Positions 12,001-20,445 of a stretch of DNA of 64,000 nucleotides are shown here, in pieces. The stretch's first letter is position 1. The number at the start of each line of letters is the position of its first letter. Both the position numbers and the translations under genes were made by a program. The notes under the pieces were generated by a model that worked only from the letters and a program-made list of their open reading frames with translations, did no database searches and was not told the DNA's origin. This DNA comes from Symbiodinium natans (taxonomy: Eukaryota > Sar > Dinophyceae > Suessiales > Symbiodiniaceae), in the NCBI GenBank assembly GCA_905221605.1, contig CAJNDS010002181.1, positions 62,501-126,500 of the forward strand. Direction: 5' to 3'.

Positions 12001-13281
12001 CGGAACTCTGCAGATGTTCTGAGTACCCAAGAAGCAAGCCCATTTTCCATCTTCGCCGCAAAGCAGCCTGCGGGAGTTTCCAAAACATGTGTGGCGCCTG
12101 TTGTAGCACCCTACTAAACTCCAGCTAAGACCTTGACTTAGACCTAGAACTCATATGGCCATACTCGGACTTCGACAAAGCTCCTGATGGCGCTTAGCCC
12201 TTAATTAACCCTAAACCCTACAGGGCTCAGGCCCCTCCCTTGGCAGTTTCGGCAACTCCCGCGCAACTCTGCTATCGGAGTCGCTCCGCTTGGCTCTTGC
12301 CATAGACCTGACGACAGCTTAGAGGAGGCTAAGGAATGAAACCCTCTGGCTCTAGGCATAAGACATGCTTACAGAACCTTACGGTTTAGGGCTTAGGGTG
12401 TAGAATCTTGGGTTTAGGGTGCAGGGTTTGGGCTGATACCTCAAGGCTCATTCACATTCGTGCAGGACGCGATTTGTTTCGAACGTGCAGCCGCACGGCC
12501 ATGGTTTTGCTTCCTGAGGGCGGGACCATCTGCCAGTAGATGCCATTCTTCTTTTTGAGGAGTGCCTCACACCAGACAGTCGGGCTGGAAGCGGGGTCGG
12601 AATAATTACAAAGAGTATTCACTCACAGTCCGATATGGCTCGACCAAAATAACCCCTGAACCCTGTTCTTTCTATCACGGCCCCTAGAGTAGGGCTTTAA
12701 CGTGACTTTGAGTGCCGGGTTTAGAAGGTCTTCGAAGGGTACACACTCTGCTTTGCCATGCGAACTACGGCTTTGGGTCGCCAGAAACCCAACCCCAAAC
12801 CCCAAACCCTAAACCCTAAGCCCTAAACCCCCCCTAAACCCTAAACCCTAAACCCCGGACCCTAAGCCTTCTTGCTGAGGGATAATTTTCCCAACGCTGT
12901 GAGAGGTTGAGGCTTTCAGGAGGAAGTGTTTGGGGTTTAGGGTTTTGGGTTTAGGGTTTCAAAAAACACATCCTAAACCCGCAAGGCTCTTCTTGAGTGC
13001 TCATCATGGCCTGTTATGGTACTCTCCCTCAAGGCCCACCAAGTGTCAGGTACAAGCAGCCAAACATTCCTAAACCCCAAAGCCCAAAGCCCAAAGCCTA
13101 AAGCCTAAAGCCTAAAGCCTAAACCCTAATTCTAGACCCTGAACCCTCAACCACATGCCTAAAACCTAACAACCTCCGTACCCTGAAGCCTTAGCTTCTG
13201 TACCCTGCATGATCAACCTCGAAACTCAATTCGATGTCTGAGTCCGGAAGCCCCCATTCCCAGAACCCTAGACCCTCGAGC
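9045..13281. other. Noncoding stretch with many short telomeric blocks
   Basis: Arrays lie at about 9562-9611 (CCCTAAA), 9716-9760 (TTTAGGG), 9851-9933 (CCCTAAA), 11,232-11,290 and 12,790-12,860. FB2-like ends (GGAGGTTCATGGGTAC) occur at about 11,175 and 11,357. ORFs of 60-99 aa (for example 9953-10,252 plus and 11,651-11,884 minus) carry no motif I recognise. Confidence 0.65.
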
Positions 13282-13289
13282 ACGAAACC

Positions 13290-13491
13290 TTGGGATGTTC
13301 CCCCTCATACTAGCAGTCCTTAATTGGGATTATGATAGGCTAGGTTGCCAGTAACCTAGGATTAAAACGGGTGCCCTTTTTTGCTTAAAAGGGGTTTATA
13401 GGGGAACCTAGAGCCCCCAAAAAGGGAATAAGGGCACTACTGGGCATCCTAGTAGGGGTACTATAATCCCTACTAAGGGGGAACATCCCAA
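13290..13491. mobile_element. Foldback family FB1 copy with 8-bp target duplication and a nested element
   Basis: Terminal inverted repeats are TTGGGATGTTCCCCCT and AGGGGGAACATCCCAA. They are flanked by ACGAAACC (13,282-13,289) and ACGAAGCC (13,492-13,499), an 8-bp target duplication with one change. Between the arms sits an FB3-like core (GGGTGCCCTTTTTT ... AAGGGCACTACTGGGC), so one foldback appears to have inserted into another. An 8-bp duplication is usual for hAT-type transposons, but no transposase is present. Confidence 0.75.
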
Positions 13492-13567
13492 ACGAAGCCA
13501 TAAACCATGAACCCTGTGACTGAAACTCCGAAGCAAGAGCCTCAAGCCCTACACCCAAGGCCGCAAA

Positions 13568-13690
13568 GGGTTTAGGGTTTAGGGTTTAGGGTTTAGGGTT
13601 TAGGGTTTAGGGTTTAGGGTTTAGGGTTTAGGGTTTAGGGTTTAGGGTTTAGGGTTTAGGCTTTAGGATTTAGGGTTTAGGGTTTAGGGT
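13568..13690 (+). repeat. TTTAGGG array
   Basis: About 17 units with a short mutated patch (CTTTAGGATTTAGGG) near 13,660. Confidence 0.94.
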
Positions 13691-13712
13691 GCCCTAAACT
13701 GATTAATCCCCC

Positions 13713-13854
13713 ACTTGGAGGTCTATGGTACTTAGTAGCCCAATAATACCTGTACTTCTAACCTAATTATAACCCGACTAGGGTAATCACTCAATAGAAG
13801 CGGGTTATCACTACACATTATATAGCTGGGTTACAAGTACCCTGAACCTCCAAT
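13713..13854. mobile_element. Foldback family FB2 copy
   Basis: The left arm ACTTGGAGGTCTATGGTACT and right arm AAGTACCCTGAACCTCCAA are inverse. The interior also pairs (TAGCCCA / TGGGTTA). Confidence 0.6.
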
Positions 13855-14880
13855 TAAACCACAAACCCCAAACCCCACAAAAGCCAAGTAAAAAGCCTCG
13901 AGCCCTTCGGCCGTGCAACCCCTTTGCCCAGAGGTTGCTCTCAACCAGGTTTTGTCGTAGGGTTAAGGGAGTTTAGGGTTTAGTGTTTTGGGAATGATGA
14001 GGGATTTGGGGGGGATGCTACAGAGGGCGCAAGAAACGCCATGGCAACCCCCAAAATGACATGTAGCAGCTCTGCAGTAGGATATTCCTGACAGATTGCC
14101 CTAAACCCTAGACCCTCAGGAGCCTCTGCTTTAATACTCCAAACCCGCTAACAACCCCAGAAGCCTCATACTCACTTAGACCCTAAAACGAAGTCACCTG
14201 AAAAAACGAGCTCTAAAACCCTAGACCCTAGACCCTAAACCCTAAACCCTAAACCCTAGACCCTAAACAACACCTAATTGTTCCAGCCTTGTGCGTGCCC
14301 ATCTCGGCAATCCTGCCCTGGAGTCTTTTCTAGGGTCAAGGTTTAGGGTTTAGGGTTTAAGGTTTAGGGTTTAGGGTTTAGGGTTCAGGGTCTAGGGTTT
14401 AGGGTTTAGGGTTCAGGGTTTAGGTGCCTTTTTGTCGGGTCCTAAGCGCTAAGGCACCATGACGTAAAACTGGGCTGAGGGTTTCGGGCAGGAAGAAGAA
14501 TCTTTATTGGACTTATAGGCTGAGAATTGGGGCCTACTCAAAGAGAATGCTGATGCTACATGTGATCAGGCGGGCACAGCCAGCAAAAAACAAAACTAAA
14601 CCCGTAAATTCCCTAAACCCTAAAATCCGGAAAACCCTAAACCCCTGAACTCCCCACACCCCTGAAAGACCCTAAACAAAGCTTGGGTTTAAGGTTTAGG
14701 GTTTAGGGTTTAGATCTGATTTCAGGTGTATGGGTTCAGACTACCCAGCAAGTGCAGAAGTTTCCGATTGGGGCCCTGCGATTTGAGCAAAAGAAAGTGG
14801 ACCGAGCTTGTCCCAGACCGATCTGCCCCGGAAAACCCTTTTGAATACAAATAGGACATTATAAATATAAATAGAAATAT

Positions 14881-15197
14881 AAATTGTTTTACTTCGAACA
14901 TCCCCACCCTCTCTTGGTAGAGATACTCTGGGCCTGGGCACTCCGGGGACACTCTGGGGTTGGGCACTCCAGGGAGACTCGCACTACAGGGATGGGCAGT
15001 GTGGGAGACTTTGGGCTGGGCACTCCGGGGACACTCTGATCACTTCAGGGAGAATCTAAGGTTGGGCACTCCAGGGAGACTCTGGAGCACTCCACTTTGG
15101 GGTTGGGCACTCCAGGGATGAGCGAGGTGAGAAGAGTTCCGGGCGAGGAGAAGAGTTGAGTTTAAAATCTAACAACCCCACACCGAGGGTGGGGAAT
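14881..15197. repeat. Minisatellite, about 26-bp unit, copy 2 of 2
   Basis: It has the same boundary sequences and unit as 7108-7330 (TTTACTTCGAACATCCC on the left, CCCCACACCGAGGGTGGGG on the right), with a longer, more diverged array. A (TA)n microsatellite follows at about 15,226-15,248, just as an (AC)n tract follows copy 1. Confidence 0.85.
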
Positions 15198-15669
15198 AAA
15201 TAAATGAAAGAAAGAAAGAAAAACAAATATATATATATATATATATATGTATATACGACATGTGTAACCCTTAAGCTCTACAATGACCCCTACAAAGCCC
15301 TGGAAACCCTACAACATCAGCCCGACGTGCCCTCGAAACCCTATACCCCACAGACGTCTCCGCAGACCTCCGACACCTCAGACTTTATAAAACGCTAAGA
15401 CGGTCTTGGGCGAAGGGTTCCCGGTAAGCCCGAGAAGCCCTATGAGCCCAGAACCCCTGCAGTAATAACCCGAGAAGACTTATGTACTTTGCGCGCTGCA
15501 AACCATGATGGTGTGAAAAGGTCCAGCGGTAAGCCAGAGAAACTCAGGAACAACAAGCATGCCCTGTTTTCCTGAAAAGGCGTCAACAACACGAAAGGTC
15601 CAGCGATAAGCCAGAGAACCTAAAAAATGGCAAGTGCTGCCCTGCTTTCATTGAAGGGGGCTATGATCT

Positions 15670-15771
15670 GGGACGTTCCCCCTTATACTACCAGTCCTTA
15701 ATCGGGAATACAATACCCCCTGTCACAATCCCACCAAGGACTGTTCGCATAAGAGGGGAACCTCCCAGGTT
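15670..15771. mobile_element. Foldback family FB1 copy
   Basis: CTGGGACGTTCCCCCTTATA is matched by the inverse TAAGAGGGGAACCTCCCAG. The inner arms CAGTCCTTAAT and AAGGACTGTTC also pair. The target duplication is unclear. Confidence 0.65.
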
Positions 15772-16230
15772 ATACGGAAACACAACCCCCAACAAAAGCA
15801 CATGTCCCAGTCGGAGGCACCAAACCCTGAACCCTTGTAGGTTCCCTCATGCCCTAAACCTTAAGCCCTAAGCCCTAAACCCTGAACCCCAAATCCTAAA
15901 CCCTAAACCCTACATCCTCAACCCTAGACCCTCAACCCTAAATCCTAAATCCTAAGCCCTAAACCTATAACTAATAAAGGGTCATGAGCTATTCCCTAAA
16001 TAAGGGCTTTTGGGACCCGGGGTTCCCATAAGCAACCCAACCCTAGTATCCCCAAGAACTAAGCCCCAAAACAACATCCTAAATCCTACGAACCATACAG
16101 GGTTCAGGGTTTGGGGTTTAGGGTTTAGGGTTTGGGGTGTAGGGTTTAGGGCTTAGGGCATAGGGTTTAGGCAGCGCCTTGTCAAGCACGACAATCTTGT
16201 CCGCATCCTCGACGGTACCTTAGTTGCCGA

Positions 16231-16369
16231 GTTCATAAGCCCCCGAAGAAGTGTACACTTTTACTTTTGTAGAGAATAACCCTAAACCCTAAACCCTAAA
16301 CCCTAAACCCTAAACCCTAAACCTATAGTGTCCCAAGAAGTGTAAAGTGTACTCACTCAGCTACTCAGG
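16231..16369. mobile_element. Foldback family FB5 copy interrupted by a CCCTAAA block
   Basis: The left half GTTCATAAGCCCCCGAAG with AGTGTACACTTTTAC and the right half TATAGTGTCCCAAGAAGTG with AAAGTGTACTCACTCAG match the copy at 61,976-62,060. There the halves are joined by only a few bases; here 46 bp of CCCTAAA repeats (about 16,278-16,323) lie between them. Confidence 0.7.
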
Positions 16370-16928
16370 TGCTGAGGCGGTGAGCGATGACGAGGCATGA
16401 CGCAGACCTGGGGGTTTCGGGTCGACTGTATCTAGACCCTAAACCCTAAACCCCAAACCCTAAACCCTACTTGGACCCTTAAGGTGTACCCTTGGGTTTT
16501 GGGATCCCTTTGTAAGGATCCCGAAGTGAATCTAGGGGCCATATGAGGAGCATTTTAAGGGGAACCTTTAGGGGTACAACCTTAGGGGTACGAGTCCTTA
16601 GGGGTACGAGTCTCCATCCCTTGGCTGTGGGGTCCCCAAACCTGAAACCCTAAACCCAAAAACCTAAACCCTCAGCCCTACACCGTAAGCCCTGAACCCT
16701 AAACCCTAAACCCGAAGCCCTAAACCCTAGTGGGTCTGCTGTGGGGTCTGGGGGCTGGTGTAGTGTAGAGTTAAGGGTTTAGGGTTTAGTGCCGGGTTTA
16801 CTATTTTGCTCCAGCGGTTCAGGTTGCGGGTTTGGGGGATAGGCCCCCTGGTTCTTAGTAGGGAATGAGGTAAGTAGTGCCCTATGTGAACCCTTTAATA
16901 AGCGTGGTTATAACGGGAAGCAGCCAGT

Positions 16929-17047
16929 ACTTGGAGGTTCATTGTACTTAGTAGCCCAGCTATGACTGTATCAGGGTGCTTAAGGGTCTTTTGAGCGGGT
17001 TATAACTACGCTTATAGCTGGGTTATAAGTGCCCTGAACCTCAAAGT
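16929..17047. mobile_element. Foldback family FB2 copy
   Basis: ACTTGGAGGTTCATTGTACT at one end and GTGCCCTGAACCTCAAAGT at the other are near-inverse. The interior pairs AGCCCAGC with GCTGGGTT. Confidence 0.6.
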
Positions 17048-18378
17048 AGGGGCTTAGAATTCGAGATAAAGTCAGAGTGCGATGCCCAGGCGAAGCAGAG
17101 AGTTTGCGGTTGAACTGAAGTGTAGGGCCCGAAGCCCTAAACCCTAAACCCTAAACCCTAAACAAACATCCCTAAACCCTAAGCCCTTAACCCTTGTGTA
17201 TTAAGGGCTGAGGGGGAGGGGGGGATTTTGCGGGGCTTAGGGCGACTTCGGCCTACCCCGAAACCCGAAACCCTAAACCCTACCTACAGCGGTAGCTCTC
17301 CCCTGTTAGGGTTTAGGGTTTGTGGTTCAGGGTTAGGTTTGATTTGAGGCTTCAGGCCTTAGCCAGGTTTGCAGAACGGCCGGAACAGGAATAATCTCAT
17401 AAGGCTTACAAGAACTTTATAGAGGGTTTCGGTTTGCGGTTTAGGGTGTAGGGGAAACCCCTCTTTTGGGACCCTTTTGTCGGCAGTGACTGAATAGGAT
17501 GAGGTTTAAGGGTTTAGGGCTTACTTAACCCTAGGGCCCTAAACCCTAAACCCAAAACCCAAAAGCCCAAACCACTCTGGCCTTTGCTTCAGGTAGGCGT
17601 TCACGCTAGCCTCTCAGATGGCGGCGGGGTGGGCGCATCCATTTAGGGCTATTTTTCGGGTTGAGGACTTCGGATGATCTACCAAGACCCCCCTAAACCC
17701 TAAAACCTAAACCCTTAACCCTAACCCTGAACCCTAAACCCTAAACCCTGAACCCCTGGGAGGATCCCAAAACTAGATCCCCTTTAGGGTTCTTCAGAAG
17801 TACTATTTGGGGGCTCTACTTGTCGGACTTTCCAGGGGTCTGGGTATAGGTAAGGGTTTACGGTTGAGGGGTTTCAATGCTAAGGGACTTCTACGGGTGC
17901 AGATGAGTAGGGTTGAGTGTTTAGGGTTTGGCAGGCAACTGCACTTAAGGTTGTCCTACATAACATTACATACATACAGCAAATAGCAAGTAAGCATCAC
18001 ACACACACACACACAGAGGCAGATAATCAAGAACCTAGCAACCAAAACTAGCCCTAAACCCTAAGCCCTGGCCCCCAAAGTTTACCCCAGACACAAAAAC
18101 CTAAACCTCCTGAACCCTACACCCTAAATTATCGTATAGAAGACGAAGAAGGCCTCTGTACGAGGACTAGAATCTGCAAAGACCACCCTCAGAACTTGGA
18201 TTTAGGGTCAGGGTTTAGGGTGTTTACAGCCTAGGCTTTTAAGCTTACAAGCATACATTCCCCTTCTCTGGCAAGATCTCATGGAAGCCTTGTGTTGGCT
18301 CAGGCTAAGGCGAACCAGAAACCAGCAAGAGAGTGCCGATGCAGCTTTGGATGGATCTTTTGAAGCTCGAGACTGAGG

Positions 18379-18499
18379 CCCCCCCCCCCCCCCACCCCCT
18401 CCCCCCCCACCCCCCCCCCCCCCCCCCCCTCCCCCCCCACCCCCTCCCCCCCCCCCCCCCCCACCCCCCACCCTCCCCCCCCACCCCCCCCCCCCCCCC
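18379..18499. repeat. Poly-C tract of about 120 bp
   Basis: Almost pure C with occasional A or T (CCCCACCCCC). It is the longest G/C homopolymer-like tract in the window; the minus strand would be strongly G-quadruplex prone. The overlapping poly-Gly ORF is an artefact. Confidence 0.95.
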
Positions 18500-18969
18500 A
18501 TGAACCGTAAACCCTAAACCCTAAACCTTCAGCCCTAAACCCTAAACCACGTGGGCAAAGTCGGAGGATGGGCAGGGGTATGTTTTGTTGAAGGCTTCGA
18601 ACTCACAACACTCCAGATACTCTGGCTTTTGTGGGGATTTCAAGGTCCTTGGACAGGATGAGATGGTAGCTGGGGAAGTTTCCGAAGCTGGGGCTTGGAA
18701 GCGCGAGCGCCGACCAAGTTGTGCGCAAGTTCGCTTGACTTGCTCTTCAGAGAAGGTTAAAGTCCAAAGAGCAAGCTAGAAGAAAGCCCAAGATCACCTA
18801 TCGCCCTAGATGGCTCTGAAAATCACATGCAAATACGCCCAAACCCTAACACCTGAGACCCGAAGGCCCAAGACAAACGACAAGCTGCGAATGCAGCTGG
18901 GTCCTGCATACCGCACCCTCTCTTCCCAAAAGATGTTTAAACCCTTATGACCAGGGTTTTGCAATTTTT

Positions 18970-19325
18970 CTCTTGGTATGCAACTGTCGCTTCTTGCTGG
19001 GCAAGGCAACAAACGATGGCGCACCAGATTCCACCAATTTTGCAATCAAAACACACCCGAAAAACAATTGCCCACAAAGACAGTGGTGGGCAACTTCAAT
19101 TTTGTGGTGGGCAATTGCTATTTCTTGGCGGGCAGTGCAAAAACCCATTGCCCACCACAAATGGCAATATGCCCACCAGATTGCTATTTCTTAATATCGG
19201 TGGTCAAGTGCATTTCTTGACGGACAGTGCAGAAGAAAAAACTTGCCCACATTCTGGCAGTTGCAAAGCAAAACAAAATCCCCAGCCATAACTGACAATT
19301 TGCCCACCAGATTGTCATTTCTTGG
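18970..19325. repeat. Local repeat built on GGTGGGCAATTGC / TTGCCCACCA
   Basis: Units containing ATGCCCACCAGATTGCTATT and GGCGGGCAGTGCA recur about two to three times at roughly 100-130 bp, in direct and inverted forms. Three overlapping small ORFs on the plus strand read through the repeat; none looks real. Confidence 0.6.
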
Positions 19326-19330
19326 TTTGC

Positions 19331-19450
19331 TAAACCCTAAACCCTAAACCCTAAACCCTAAACCCTAAACCCTAAGCCCTAAGCCCTAAACCCTAAACCC
19401 TAAACCCTAAACCCTAAACCCTAAACCCTAAACCCTAAACCCTAAACCCT
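19331..19450 (-). repeat. CCCTAAA array
   Basis: About 17 units, two of them AGCCCT variants. Confidence 0.95.
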
Positions 19451-20073
19451 GGCAGCCTGCACCGCCGCCTCTGTCCCACCGTCAAGAGCTGACGTCGCCT
19501 CGTGTGTAGGAATTAGGAGTGAGAAGGGTTTAGGGAACCGTAAACCGTAAACCCTAAACCCTAAACCCTAAACCCTAAACCTTAAACCCTAAAACCCTAA
19601 ACTCTGAACCCTAAACCGTGAGAGAAAGTCTGGGGCTTATGGCTGAAAGATCAACAGGCCCTCGTCTGGCTGCCCAACCAGCCAGTGACGGAACCTAGAT
19701 ACGTCGACTTCTGACAAAAAAACTCGCAGACCAAGGGTTTAGGGTTTCAGGTTAGGTCTTCGTAGTTCGTAACTACGAAGCACCTAGGAACTTGTCCGTT
19801 GAAAGTGCCAGAAAATGCAGAAGCTGACCCTAAAACTTGTGCCCTAAAACCTTGCGAGCCCTGTAAGCACATGAACCTTATACAGCTTGTTCAGGTGCCT
19901 CGTCCAAGATGAGCAGCCGTGGACGCCGTACCTTGCAGACACTGTGTGTTGTATGGAGCTTCAGGCTCTGGGTTCATGTATAACACAAGAAAGATGCTGC
20001 ACGTGCAGAAGCACCAGCAGCAGCACAAACACATGGAAATCACACAGATGTCACCAAAGGTGTATAAATATGT

Positions 20074-20099
20074 CCCTAAACCCTAAACCCTAAACCCTA
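20074..20099 (-). repeat. CCCTAAA repeat at the left insertion site, including the CCCTA target copy
   Basis: About 3.7 repeat units end in CCCTA (20,095-20,099) directly before the 5' LTR. The same CCCTA (28,921-28,925) starts the repeat after the 3' LTR. I read this as a 5-bp target-site duplication, with the caveat that a tandem repeat target makes the boundary ambiguous. Confidence 0.75.
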
Positions 20100-20378
20100 T
20101 GCGGAGCTGCAATTGGTATTGTAGAAAGGAGTTAGTGTTGGAAGTTGAAAGGGTTAATGAACCCGTAAACTATGTTTGGCTCAAGGATGGCCAGCCCGTC
20201 CAAAGAAAAAAGTCCGTGTTTGGGAGTGAGGGTTGGGTTAGTGCCCCTCTACTGGTGTAAGGGTGCCCCTTCCTTGTTGCTCTTATCCGTGTTCTTGGTT
20301 GTTTCTTGGTTCGATCTGGGAAATATAAGTTCAGGGCGATTAGGGGAGTTGATTTCCTTCCTTGGTTGTCCCCCCGTA
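20100..20378 (+). repeat. 5' LTR, 279 bp
   Basis: It starts TGCGGAGCTG and ends TCCCCCCGTA, identical in sequence and length to 28,642-28,920. The 5' dinucleotide TG is canonical; the 3' end TA is not the usual CA. It contains a spliced-leader-like stretch (CCGTA, seven bases, TTTGGCTCAAG) at about 20,163-20,185, and short ORFs that I take as leader ORFs or noise. The LTR should hold the promoter and the poly(A) site, but I see no plain TATA box. Confidence 0.93.
20163..20185 (+). promoter_or_regulatory. Dinoflagellate spliced-leader-like motif inside the LTR
   Basis: The segment CCGTA...TTTGGCTCAAG shares its first five and last eleven bases with the conserved dinoflagellate spliced leader, with a different middle of seven bases instead of five. 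It is present in both LTRs. If real, it would be a relic of a trans-spliced transcript that was reverse transcribed. Chance similarity cannot be excluded. Confidence 0.4.
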
Positions 20379-20398
20379 GGTTATGAGCCCAAATTAGG
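20379..20398 (+). promoter_or_regulatory. Primer-binding site complementary to tRNA-Met anticodon arm
   Basis: Directly after the 5' LTR comes GGTTATGAGCCC. Its complement GGGCTCATAACC is the anticodon stem-loop of tRNA-Met (CAT anticodon). Drosophila copia and related Ty1/copia elements prime from such an internally cut half-tRNA-Met. The position and sequence both fit, which supports reading the flanking repeats as true LTRs. Confidence 0.85.
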
Positions 20399-20445
20399 TT
20401 CCCTGCGGTTAAGTGTTCTTTCAAGGTTTTTGGGATCAAGAAGCA

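Larger units (their letters stand above)
15198..18378. other. Noncoding stretch with telomeric blocks and foldbacks
   Basis: CCCTAAA-type blocks lie at about 15,845-15,965, 16,278-16,323, 16,435-16,470, 16,630-16,730, 17,135-17,165 and 17,690-17,755. A short (CA)n lies at about 17,999-18,015. No gene is recognised. Confidence 0.65.
18500..20073. other. Noncoding flank left of the LTR element
   Basis: It contains the TTGCCCACC repeat cluster (18,970-19,325), the 19,331-19,450 CCCTAAA array and another array at about 19,545-19,615. Short ORFs (for example 19,887-20,093) have no recognisable domain. Confidence 0.6.

Noticed and set aside
18208-18501. Poly-glycine ORF
   Set aside because: It is the minus-strand reading of a poly-C tract.
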